Origin: Gelidibacter algens
GTDB lineage: Bacteria; Bacteroidota; Bacteroidia; Flavobacteriales; Flavobacteriaceae
Assembly: GCF_001678675.1 (NCBI RefSeq)
Contig: NZ_LZRN01000014.1
Span: forward strand, 1-64,000
Reading direction: 5' to 3'
DNA: 64,000 nt
How positions within the stretch are numbered: position 1 is the stretch's first letter; every line of letters begins with the position of its first letter. A program made the position numbers and the translations under genes. Positions 45,367-53,467 of this stretch are shown piece by piece. Below the pieces are notes generated by a model. The model saw only the letters and a program-made list of their open reading frames with translations. It had not been told where the DNA came from and ran no database searches.

Positions 45367-46389
45367 ATGACACACAAAGTTCTTTTTTTAGTGACATTCA
45401 TAGGTCTTTTGAGCTTTACTTCAAACGCACAACGTGGTGTTCGGATAGGATACATTGACACTGAATATATTTTACAAAATGTTCCAGAATACCAAGACGC
45501 CACAGCACAGCTGGACACTAAGGTTTTACAATGGAAATCAGAAGTAGAACAACGTTTGGCTGAGTTGGATCAAAAAAAATCGCAACTCAACAATGAACGT
45601 GTGCTTTTGACCAAGGAGTTATATGAAGAACGTTTTGAAGACATCAGCTTTGAGGAAAAGGAAATCTTGGACTATCAGCAAAATAGATTCGGTCCCAATG
45701 GCGATTTGATGATTCAGAAAAGACAATTGATCCAGCCTATACAAGATCAAATTTTTGCAGCCGTTCAAGAAATTGCAAGTAGTCGAGAATATGATATTAT
45801 TTTTGATAAATCAGCAGATGTGGTGATGTTGTATTCCGCAGAGCGTTTAGATATTAGTGAGTTGGTTTTAAGAAGTATTACCAGAACTTCAAAACGTACG
45901 CAAGCCGATACTAAAGCAGAGCGTAAAGCCGCCTCTCAAGAAGATGTGGTTCCTGTAATCAATGAAGAGTTGGAAGCGCGTGAGCAAGCTTTGGAAGACA
46001 AAAGAGCAGACCGCATGACTGAAGTTGAAAAGCGAAGAGCCGACCAACAAGCCACAAGAGATTCCTTAAAGGCTGCTGTTGATGCAAGACGTCAAATGAT
46101 TTTGGATGACAGAGCAAAGGCTAAGGCTGAAAGAGAGAACAAAAACAATCCTCAGGACAGTACGTCATCAAAATCTGAAGACAACGCCAAAACAGCTGTG
46201 GATAGTACTAAAAAATCAGCTGCACAAAGCGCTGAAGAAAAAAGACAACAACAACAAACGGATCGTGAAGCGCGACAAAAGGAGCTTGACGACCGCAGAA
46301 AAAAAATATTGGAAGAACGCAAAAAAGCAAAAGAAGAACGCGAAGCCAATAACAAGAAAAAGGATTCGGTTCCTGAAAACAATAACTAA
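45367..46389 (+). CDS. OmpH/Skp family chaperone with long charged C-terminal tail
   Basis: 340 residues. A signal peptide (about 1-21, SNA before Gln) is followed by an OmpH/Skp domain (22-170) that starts RIGYIDTEYILQNVPEYQ. Skp holds unfolded outer-membrane proteins in the periplasm on their way to BamA. The rest (175-340) is an unusual highly charged, Gln/Lys/Arg/Glu-rich tail, probably coiled coil or disordered. It contains two copies of a segment like DARRQMILDDRAKAKAERE and DDRRKKILEERKKAKEERE (about 238 and 308). Classical Skp is about 160 residues and has no such tail. It is followed 39 bases later by a standard ompH. Confidence 0.92.
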   Translation: MTHKVLFLVTFIGLLSFTSNAQRGVRIGYIDTEYILQNVPEYQDATAQLDTKVLQWKSEVEQRLAELDQKKSQLNNERVLLTKELYEERFEDISFEEKEILDYQQNRFGPNGDLMIQKRQLIQPIQDQIFAAVQEIASSREYDIIFDKSADVVMLYSAERLDISELVLRSITRTSKRTQADTKAERKAASQEDVVPVINEELEAREQALEDKRADRMTEVEKRRADQQATRDSLKAAVDARRQMILDDRAKAKAERENKNNPQDSTSSKSEDNAKTAVDSTKKSAAQSAEEKRQQQQTDREARQKELDDRRKKILEERKKAKEEREANNKKKDSVPENNN

Positions 46390-46428
46390 GAACAATTAAT
46401 ATTTATAACACGTAATACTATTTTAAAA

Positions 46429-46938
46429 ATGAAACATTTTAAGACCCTTTTATTTGCAGGACTACTTTTTATTGGAGCAACTAGTTTCTCTAATGCTCAA
46501 AGTAAAATTGCCCATGTCAATACGCAAGAGCTTATTAAAGCGATGCCAGCAATGAAAAGTGCTCAAGCAGAACTAGAAAAATTGCAAAAGACGTATGAGA
46601 CTGAAATTCAGACGATGGCTACTGAGCTTCAAAATAAAATGAAGCAGTACCAATCTGAAGTAGAAAGCAAGACTGATGAGGAAAATGCTAAGAGATCTCA
46701 AGAAGTACAAGGTATGCAACAAAGTATCCGTGAATACCAAGGTACTGCACAACAAGATCTTCAAAAGAAAGAATTTGATCTATTGAAACCAATTACTGAT
46801 AAAGCTGAAGCTGCTATCAAAAAAGTAGCAAAAGCACAAGGTTTCCAATATGTATTGGATTCAACTCAAGGATCAGGCGTTCTTTTAGCTGACGGAAAAG
46901 ACCTTATGGCTGACGTCAAAAAGGAATTAGGATTTTAA
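46429..46938 (+). CDS. OmpH/Skp family periplasmic chaperone
   Basis: 169 residues, the normal Skp size. The signal peptide ends at SNA23 before Gln. The mature protein starts SKIAHVNTQELIKAMPAMKS and forms two long tentacle helices (about 40-130), returning to the small beta body near the end (YVLDSTQGSGVLLADG). It carries unfolded outer-membrane proteins through the periplasm. It is downstream of the tailed paralogue and ends before a strong terminator. Confidence 0.94.
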   Translation: MKHFKTLLFAGLLFIGATSFSNAQSKIAHVNTQELIKAMPAMKSAQAELEKLQKTYETEIQTMATELQNKMKQYQSEVESKTDEENAKRSQEVQGMQQSIREYQGTAQQDLQKKEFDLLKPITDKAEAAIKKVAKAQGFQYVLDSTQGSGVLLADGKDLMADVKKELGF

Positions 46939-46966
46939 GAATTTAAATTCTTCATAATTTTATATA

Positions 46967-47000
46967 GAAAGCCACTTTTAATGAGTGGCTTTTCTATTTT
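46967..47000 (+). terminator. Terminator after the ompH pair
   Basis: AAAGCCACT (46968-46976) pairs with AGTGGCTTT (46984-46992), followed by a T-rich tract. Confidence 0.8.
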
Positions 47001-47108
47001 TGTAGCAGCTTCTATATGAATTATTAATGGATACTCTATTTTTCAAACTATCAGAAATTAAGTCTTTCATCTAATATATAATAGAGAAGCAATCTTATAC
47101 CAACATTC

Positions 47109-47888
47109 ATGAGCATACAACCTATTGGCATCTTTGACTCTGGTATTGGTGGCACCTCTGTTTTTAAGGAAATAACAGCATTGCTTCCGCACGAACATAC
47201 CTTGTATTTAGCCGATAGTTTTAATGCTCCCTATGGCAATAAATCCAAAGAACACATTCTTGCCTTAAGCATCAAAAACACCGAGTTTCTGATTTCAAAA
47301 GAATGCAAGCTTATCGTTGTGGCATGCAATACGGCGACTACTAACGCAATTGCAGAGCTCCGAAACTTGTATGACATTCCATTTATAGGCATTGAACCTG
47401 CCATAAAACCTGCCGCTTTGAGCACACAGACAAAGGCCATTGGCATTTTGGCCACCAAAGGCACACTCAGCAGTGAATTATTTCATAAGACCACTGATTT
47501 ATATAGGCACGGCATCATAGTTATTGAACAGATTGGTGATGGTATTGTTTCGCTCATCGAAGACGGAAGAACGTATAGTGAGGACATGAAAAGTTTACTG
47601 CGCATTTACCTAAAACCGATGCTAGATGCCAACATTGATTATTTGGTTTTAGGCTGTACACACTATCCTTACTTGATGCCATTATTATTGGAAATGTTAC
47701 CAAAACATGTGAAGATTATTGATTCTGGACGAGCAGTAGCCAGACAAACCAAATCTGTTTTGCAGCAACATTATTTACTGAACACACAAACAACATGCGG
47801 CAATAATCAATTTTACACCAATGGCAATGTTGCTATATTAGACGCTATTTTAGAACATAAGTATAAAGTGGAGTATTTGCAATTTTAG
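47109..47888 (+). CDS. murI: Glutamate racemase
   Basis: 259 residues, normal MurI length. It makes D-glutamate for peptidoglycan in the cytoplasm. The start region IGIFDSGIGGTSVF contains Asp10 and Ser11. The two catalytic cysteines are Cys73 in VACNTATTNA and Cys183 in LGCTHYPYL. The conserved GIEPAIKPA is near 94-102. It follows the ompH terminator by about 110 bases, so it probably has its own promoter, although its position at the end of the envelope cluster is conserved. Confidence 0.97.
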   Translation: MSIQPIGIFDSGIGGTSVFKEITALLPHEHTLYLADSFNAPYGNKSKEHILALSIKNTEFLISKECKLIVVACNTATTNAIAELRNLYDIPFIGIEPAIKPAALSTQTKAIGILATKGTLSSELFHKTTDLYRHGIIVIEQIGDGIVSLIEDGRTYSEDMKSLLRIYLKPMLDANIDYLVLGCTHYPYLMPLLLEMLPKHVKIIDSGRAVARQTKSVLQQHYLLNTQTTCGNNQFYTNGNVAILDAILEHKYKVEYLQF

Positions 47889-48007
47889 CTTCAACTATCT
47901 CATCAACTTCATTTTTAATTAAACAAAAGTAAGTCTTGGGTATTGATTTTGATTCTAAACATTTATATCATTATATGTTCTTGTTGGGACTTTCAAAACT
48001 AACACGA

Positions 48008-48523
48008 TTACTCTTTAAACCAGCTTGAATAGGTCACATAATTATCCGCAATCCGATGGATTTCACCGGAGATCAACTCCTCACTAATATCCTTTATTTT
48101 TTTAGCGGGCACACCTGCATAAATACTGCCCGATTCTATTCTGGTATTTTGGGTAACCACTGCGCCTGCAGCAATAATACTATTACTTTCCACAACACAA
48201 TCGTCCATCACAATACTTCCCATGCCAATCAACACATTATCATGAATAGTACACCCGTGTACAATCGCATTGTGGCCAATAGAAACATTGTTTCCAATAG
48301 TGGTGGGCGATTTTTGATAAGTGGCATGAATAACCACGCCATCTTGAATATTCACTTTATTTCCGATCTTGATATAATGGACATCACCTCTGATGACTAC
48401 ATTGAACCAAATGCTGCACTGTTTACCTATGCTGACTTCTCCAACAATGGTAGCATTTTCTGCGATATAGCAATCCTCTGATATTTGGGGATGTTTTCCG
48501 TTTACTGTTTTTATAATGGGCAT
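48008..48523 (-). CDS. Gamma-class carbonic anhydrase-like hexapeptide protein
   Basis: 171 residues, almost entirely left-handed beta helix (about 15-145) with a short C-terminal helix. The three His expected to hold zinc in gamma carbonic anhydrases are present: His66 (VVIHA), His84 and His89 (IGHNAIVHG). The family (YrdA/PaaY/CaiE-like) includes true carbonic anhydrases and proteins with unclear activity. The loop glutamates of Cam are not evident, so catalysis is uncertain. It is convergent with murI and divides that cluster from the two-component genes, which are on the same strand. Confidence 0.9.
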   Translation of the reverse strand: MPIIKTVNGKHPQISEDCYIAENATIVGEVSIGKQCSIWFNVVIRGDVHYIKIGNKVNIQDGVVIHATYQKSPTTIGNNVSIGHNAIVHGCTIHDNVLIGMGSIVMDDCVVESNSIIAAGAVVTQNTRIESGSIYAGVPAKKIKDISEELISGEIHRIADNYVTYSSWFKE

Positions 48524-48571
48524 ATTTTTTGTTTCAGGTTTAATGTTTTAGGTTTAAAGTCGCATTCATCT

Positions 48572-48613
48572 TCAAACTCAATTTCAGTTTCAATTTCAAA
48601 TTCAATTTCAACT
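48572..48613. repeat. Hexanucleotide tandem repeat TCAATT-type
   Basis: Seven consecutive hexamers of the form TCAAAC/TCAATT/TCAGTT/TCAAAT/TCAACT run up to the stop codon of the response regulator gene (48612-48614). Confidence 0.85.
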
Positions 48614-49346
48614 ATTTAAAATAAGACAATAATTCTGATTTTCTGGAAGCCGACACCATAATTTGTTTGCCGTTGCTCAGCTGCACACTGCCACCCTTCC
48701 CCTTTATATATTTCACAATTTCATTGACATTTACCAAATAGGATTTATGGACTCTGGCAAAACCCGATTCCGTCAGGGCATCTTCAAAATACTTTAAGGT
48801 TTTACTGACGAGCTTTTTTTTGTTGGTGTTCAAATAAATTTCTGTGTAGTTATCATCGGCTTTACAATACAGAATGTCTGCCGTGTTCAAAACCTCAAAT
48901 CCATCTAGCTGTGGGATGGTTATTTTTCCTTCAATACTTTTGGTTTTTGTTACCAGCACTTCATCTTGTAAGGCATCTTCCTTAGTTCTGATCTCAGTGA
49001 CATAATCTACCGCCTTTATCAATTCGTCAATAGAAATAGGCTTCATCAAATAGTAAGAGGCATGTGCATTTAGGGCCTCAATGGCATAATGGTTATAGGC
49101 AGTTACAAAAATGGTCTCAAAATTAATATCGCCCACTTTATCCAACAAATCGAAGGCGTTGCCATAAGGCATTTCCACGTCTAAGAACACCACATCCAGA
49201 GCTTGGTTTCTGATGAGCACCAACGCTTCCTCAACATTGGAGGCTTCTCCCAAAACCTCAACATTAGGACAGTATTTATACAGGTAATTTTTCAGGATTT
49301 CCCTACTGGTTTTTTCGTCTTCTACAATTATTGATTTTAATTTCAT
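48612..49346 (-). CDS. LytTR-family response regulator
   Basis: 244 residues. The receiver domain (1-120) has acidic residues Glu9, Asp10 and Glu11 and the phosphorylated Asp56 in VVFLDVEMP. The LytTR DNA-binding domain (about 140-244) contains YCKADDNYTEIYLNTNKKKL and ARVHKSYLVNVNEI. It would bind DNA direct repeats when phosphorylated by the LytS-type kinase encoded upstream (49589-51754) on the same strand. The target genes are unknown. The gap between the two genes contains repeated words. Confidence 0.95.
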   Translation of the reverse strand: MKLKSIIVEDEKTSREILKNYLYKYCPNVEVLGEASNVEEALVLIRNQALDVVFLDVEMPYGNAFDLLDKVGDINFETIFVTAYNHYAIEALNAHASYYLMKPISIDELIKAVDYVTEIRTKEDALQDEVLVTKTKSIEGKITIPQLDGFEVLNTADILYCKADDNYTEIYLNTNKKKLVSKTLKYFEDALTESGFARVHKSYLVNVNEIVKYIKGKGGSVQLSNGKQIMVSASRKSELLSYFK

Positions 49347-49588
49347 GTGGTTGCGTTGGAAGCTGGAAGCACGAAGTTAGAAGAGAAAAAGTCTTTTCTA
49401 AAATGATGCTCCCACTTATTATTATTAATTCATTTTTATACTAATTTTAATTTCCATGAGTTGGAAGCTGGAAGCATGTTGGGAGCGAACAGCTCTCTTT
49501 ACAATTGTGATCCTATGCTTAGTTATAAACTTCCATCCTAAACTTCAAGCTTCAAGTTTCAAACTTCGTGCTTCAACCTTCAAGCCCA
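49347..49588. repeat. Repeat-rich gap between kinase and regulator genes
   Basis: The 17-mer GTTGGAAGCTGGAAGCA occurs at 49355-49371 and again at 49460-49476. Both copies are preceded by a TTTAATTT(C)CATG word, which in the first copy is the regulator start region. Farther right, 49540-49587 is rich in CTTCAAGCTTC and ACTTCGTGCTTC words, the rough inverse of the 17-mer. Confidence 0.7.
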
Positions 49589-51754
49589 TTAATCCTTTCT
49601 CAACGTCACAACAACCTTCGTTCCTGCATCTTCCCCCTCCTGAAAATCGCACACCTGCACCTCAACTTTATCTTTATACATGGCGTTCAAAATAGCCACA
49701 CGCTTTTTTATGTTGCCCATCCCTTTTGAATTTTGCTTCTTTTGATGTTCGGTCTTCAAAGCTTTTGAACGTTCTCTCCCAATCCCGTTATCAGCGATAG
49801 TGATTGTGATTTCAGTATTACTTTTTTTCTTGATGTCAATACTCAAATGTCCTTTATCCATTTTATAGCGCAGGCCGTGCCAAACCGCATTCTCGATATA
49901 CGGTTGCAACAGCATTGGCGGAATGAGATAGTCGTCAACAGCAATCGAATCGTCTACGGTAAGATTATAGTCAAACTTGTCTTTAAAGCGAAAGTGTTCC
50001 AACTTGGTATAAAGCTCCAAAAGTTCAATCTCCTTTTTCAAAGGGATAAAATCTTCATCGCTATTTTCTAAGACGGAGCGCATCAATTGTGAAAAATCAG
50101 AGAGGTATTTGTTGGCAGTCCGTTCATCATTGGACGCGATAAAACTATTGACTGAATTTAAGGCATTGAAGATGAAATGCGGGTTCATCTGACTTCTCAA
50201 AGATTTTAGAGCCAGTAAATTATTGGCCAGGCGCTGTTGCTTAATGTATTTGTACATAAAATAAGCAGTGACCAATAAGAGCAGTAATCCGCCAATAAGT
50301 GAGTAGATGATCAATTGCTGACGTTTGTTGCGCTCTGTAGTGAGTTGAAACAGACTCTCAGAAAGTTTGTTATCACTCTCCAAAGTGGTAATGCGGTTTT
50401 GTTTTTCCGTGATGTTGCGGTTAAAACGCGCGGCTTGGGAGAGTTCTTGCTCTTTTTTGATATAGAGTTCATCTACAACTTCAGTGTAAGCTTTATAAGT
50501 GGCTAAAGCCATCTTATAGTCGCCAGCATCATAATACACATCAGACAATTTGCGAGTTGCATCTTTCTGTACAATCAAATCTTCCTTTTTATTGGCTTCC
50601 TTAATGCTTTTTTCTAAATAAGGAATGGCATTGTTGTAATCTTTTTGCGCAAAATAGGCGCTTCCAATTTTGTAGTTCTGCTTTTGCGACGTCAGTGCAC
50701 TTCCATTATCAATAACCGAGTCCTTTTCAATGTTTTCAATGTCTTTTAATGCTTCCTTCCGCAATTCAATTTCATCGCCATATGACCGATTGGCATTTTG
50801 AAAATCGGCCACCGTCACTTTTTCCTTAACAGAGCGCGTTTTATTTTCTTTGGATGCCAAACTGAGGGCATTGTCAAAATAGTTTTGCGCCTGAGCGGTC
50901 TTTCCAGATTCGCTATAGGTTTGGGCGATTTTCGAGTTCAGATCCGTGATTTTTGGTTTGATCACATGTTGTTGGGCAACAGCCAAGCCTTTCTTATAGT
51001 TGTCAATAGCTTTAGGATATTCTTTTATGGCTGCATAAGTGTCTCCAAAACCTTCGTAAAGCAATATCAAATGCCAGTTGGACAAATTGGCGGGATTCAT
51101 GTTCTTGTAAAGAGCGATACTTTCTTGATAACTTTTATTCTTTCGATAGGCTTCTGCCAACTTTAAAAGAACGCCATTAGAATTTGAATTCTGAAGACTT
51201 ATTCTGTAATTGGAGACTGCAAGGTCATATTGTTTCCAGTGCATATAGATATCTCCAAGCACCTCATAAGCATCCGCATTTTCTTTGGTAGAGGTGCTCT
51301 GCAGTAAGGCTTCCGTAATAAATTGGATGCTCGTTTCGGCGTTTGATTTTTGATAGACTACGGCAGAATCAATAAGCGTGTTGAAATTTTGTACACTGCG
51401 TTTCAATCTTAAATTTGATGTTGCTTCCTGATTTGCTGGCTCCACTAAAACAGAGATGCGCTCATCATTTTTAATGGTGTAATAAACGGTTTGAAAATCT
51501 TTATGCCTTATCACAAGCTCATCCCCCTTTTTTACCTGTATTCGAAATTCGCCATCAGTACCGGTAACCGTGTAAGCACCACCATTGACTTCAATATTCG
51601 CTTTTGAAATAGGCTTGTAAGTATCACTCTCTCTCACAGAACCCCGCACCGTAAATTGAGCAGTTTCAGAGTTGCTTTGGTTTTCTTGCGCACTACTATA
51701 TTGCATTGTAAAACACAGTGTGACGATCAAAAAATAGTTTAGAATTGCGCGCAT
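49589..51754 (-). CDS. LytS-type sensor histidine kinase with TPR and carboxypeptidase-like regulatory domain
   Basis: 721 residues. There is a signal peptide (1-22), then a carboxypeptidase-regulatory-like beta domain (about 35-105: TVRGSVRESDTYKPISKANI). TPR-like helical repeats (about 160-425), a coiled coil (430-480), and one membrane helix (483-502) follow. The kinase (521-721) has phosphorylated His526 in QMNPHFIFNALNS, and the ATP site has ENAVWHGLRY and ADNGIGR. The sensor part is periplasmic, and the kinase would phosphorylate the adjacent LytTR regulator. TPR-LytS kinases are common in Bacteroidota, but the leading carboxypeptidase-like domain is less usual. The stimulus is unknown. 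Confidence 0.93.
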   Translation of the reverse strand: MRAILNYFLIVTLCFTMQYSSAQENQSNSETAQFTVRGSVRESDTYKPISKANIEVNGGAYTVTGTDGEFRIQVKKGDELVIRHKDFQTVYYTIKNDERISVLVEPANQEATSNLRLKRSVQNFNTLIDSAVVYQKSNAETSIQFITEALLQSTSTKENADAYEVLGDIYMHWKQYDLAVSNYRISLQNSNSNGVLLKLAEAYRKNKSYQESIALYKNMNPANLSNWHLILLYEGFGDTYAAIKEYPKAIDNYKKGLAVAQQHVIKPKITDLNSKIAQTYSESGKTAQAQNYFDNALSLASKENKTRSVKEKVTVADFQNANRSYGDEIELRKEALKDIENIEKDSVIDNGSALTSQKQNYKIGSAYFAQKDYNNAIPYLEKSIKEANKKEDLIVQKDATRKLSDVYYDAGDYKMALATYKAYTEVVDELYIKKEQELSQAARFNRNITEKQNRITTLESDNKLSESLFQLTTERNKRQQLIIYSLIGGLLLLLVTAYFMYKYIKQQRLANNLLALKSLRSQMNPHFIFNALNSVNSFIASNDERTANKYLSDFSQLMRSVLENSDEDFIPLKKEIELLELYTKLEHFRFKDKFDYNLTVDDSIAVDDYLIPPMLLQPYIENAVWHGLRYKMDKGHLSIDIKKKSNTEITITIADNGIGRERSKALKTEHQKKQNSKGMGNIKKRVAILNAMYKDKVEVQVCDFQEGEDAGTKVVVTLRKD

Positions 51755-51993
51755 ACTTATTTATAACGGAATAAACTTACGTGATTTTTTTGGAGAAGTA
51801 AAACGCCCCGTTTATCAATGACTATCTTTAGTCGTCAAAAAACAGACCTTTAGAAACTTATAGTCTGTATTCACGCAGTCATTCGTATCATTCGCTCATT
51901 TGTTGTTTTTCAAGAATTAAATAAGATATAGATAGCGTTATCACAATGCCGAGAAAATGTGGCACACAAAGAAAGCGTTTTAGGATTCTATTT
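51755..51993. other. Non-coding gap upstream of the kinase gene
   Basis: No gene is visible. It should contain the promoter for the kinase-regulator pair on the minus strand, but I found no perfect -7 element. The structured repeat described at 51994-52103 forms its right border. Confidence 0.4.
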
Positions 51994-52103
51994 TGGGCGT
52001 TCCCCCGTTGTAGTTTTTAATGACTACAACGTGGTCGGGCTTTCAGCTCTATCTTTTTCAGCGAAAAAGCTGAAAAAGGATGCCGCTTCAATCCCTAACG
52101 CAT
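51994..52103. repeat. Structured extragenic repeat element, about 110 bp
   Basis: Two perfect 9-bp hairpins lie in GC-richer sequence: CGTTGTAGT (52006-52014) with ACTACAACG (52023-52031), and TTTTTCAGC (52054-52062) with GCTGAAAAA (52069-52077). They are followed by GGATGCCGCTTCAATCCCTA. The layout resembles an extragenic repeat that I remember from many flavobacterial genomes (GGGCGTTCC...GGTCGGGCTTT...ATGCCGCTTCAATCCC). No function is known to me. It sits between the PorP/SprF gene end and the kinase gene start. Confidence 0.65.
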
Positions 52104-52113
52104 AACAATGATA

Positions 52114-53124
52114 TCAATTTATTGCAGGACAGGCACATTCGTATTTTTTCTTTCGGCAGCCAAAGTTGTAGCCAAGCGTTAATTGATGAAAGCCGCCATT
52201 GTTAAAAACAACAGAGTTGGCCTGATAAGAATAGGTATAGGCAAACACGAAGTTTTTGTAATCTACGCCTATAAAAGGTGTGATGTATTGTAATTTTTGA
52301 CTGCTTACGCCAGTACCTTCTGTAAATTCAGCGCCATCTAAACTTCTTCTGTATGATATACCTCCCCATAATTTTCCAAAGTCCATGTCTTTATAAACCT
52401 TGCCATTGACATCAATGGAGGCTTCCTTTGTACCGTCCCTATACAAAAACAGGATGGAGGGTTCATAACTCCACTCGCTGCCAATTTTATTAAAAACATT
52501 GCCCGCACTAAACAAGAAGGTTCTTAAGTTATCAAACTTAAAAACACCATTAGCGTTGGAATTGATGCCGTCATTATTGAGCACATTTTTAACCGTAGCA
52601 TGTGCATAAAAATCGATCAAGTGGTAAGAGAATCCAAAATCAATATTAAAATTGGTAGCGCTTTGTTCTATTCCAGAAATGAGAGGGTCAAAACCTTCAT
52701 TCAAGAATGTGGTTTCATCCAACTTGTATTGAATGGCACCAGCACTCAAACCGAAAGAAAGCATGTTGAGATCAATCTCATTACGGGAAAAAAGCAAATG
52801 GTGTGCATAGGTTAAGTAAGCTCCTGTTTGAGAATGGTAACCGTTCTTATCGTTGTATACAATGGCACCAACTGCAGACTGCGACTCTCCTATCCTGCTA
52901 TTTATACTCATCGTTTGTAATGCCGGAGCATTATCCTGACCAAACCATTGTTTACGCGCTGTAAGTCTCACTTTGGCACAATTGGCAACCCCAGCCATGG
53001 ACGGGTGAATCAAATAATAATTATCCGTTAAATAATCAGAATATATGGGTAATCCTTCTTGAGCTCTGCTAAACTGCCCTATCATCACCACAAACACTAC
53101 GAATCCAAACTTTTTTAATGTCAT
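52114..53124 (-). CDS. PorP/SprF family type IX secretion membrane protein
   Basis: 336 residues from the ATG at 53124; an upstream ATG would add 14 residues before the signal peptide. The signal peptide ends at SRA21 before Gln. The mature protein begins GLPIYSDYLTDNYYLIHPSM, the PorP/SprF family hallmark (a tyrosine-rich IYSxY start), followed by a beta-barrel-like pattern and RKQWFGQDNAP. PorP/SprF proteins sit in the outer membrane and help type IX secretion or attach adhesins such as SprB. Stand-alone copies often serve single large adhesins; no such partner is seen here. It ends CPAIN just before the structured repeat. Confidence 0.9.
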   Translation of the reverse strand: MTLKKFGFVVFVVMIGQFSRAQEGLPIYSDYLTDNYYLIHPSMAGVANCAKVRLTARKQWFGQDNAPALQTMSINSRIGESQSAVGAIVYNDKNGYHSQTGAYLTYAHHLLFSRNEIDLNMLSFGLSAGAIQYKLDETTFLNEGFDPLISGIEQSATNFNIDFGFSYHLIDFYAHATVKNVLNNDGINSNANGVFKFDNLRTFLFSAGNVFNKIGSEWSYEPSILFLYRDGTKEASIDVNGKVYKDMDFGKLWGGISYRRSLDGAEFTEGTGVSSQKLQYITPFIGVDYKNFVFAYTYSYQANSVVFNNGGFHQLTLGYNFGCRKKKYECACPAIN

Positions 53125-53442
53125 ATCTTTTAATCTTTTCAAGGTAAATTGGACTTTCATCCTCAAAACTCACAAGAGGCACCACCCTATTTCCTACCTT
53201 GCCATATAAATTGTATACTCCTGATTTAAATACGCAAATTACAACAACTTTCAAATATATAAATTTTAGAGCTCGGTTGTTTATGGAATGGCACAATGTT
53301 CGTTAACCAATTTGAAGTTGGGTGGTGATCAAAAGGAATGCATCAGGAATAAGATATAAATGCCGGAAAAATTCAGATCTTATCTCGAATGAAGCGATCA
53401 ACATCCGTATTCAAAAAGACCTGTTATGCCCTTTAGTTTTCT
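53125..53442. other. Gap between PorP/SprF and the Nfu gene
   Basis: About 320 bases of divergent promoter region, with no gene or clear repeat. TGGCACAATGTT (about 53290) superficially resembles a sigma-54 -24 box without a proper -12. Confidence 0.45.
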
Positions 53443-53450
53443 TATTTTTG
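53443..53450 (+). promoter_or_regulatory. Probable -7 element for the NifU-like gene
   Basis: TATTTTTG matches TAnnTTTG exactly and ends 17 bases before the ATG at 53468. Confidence 0.5.
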
Positions 53451-53467
53451 CATAAAGAAATGATCCT

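Noticed and set aside
46106-46399. 97-codon frame overlapping the tail of the first ompH gene
   Set aside because: It is the +1 frame of a low-complexity charged region, with Lys/Asn-rich artefact composition.
53285-53305. Sigma-54 promoter before the Nfu gene
   Set aside because: TGGCACAATGTTCG lacks a usable -12 TTGC, and a good -7 element exists nearer the start.
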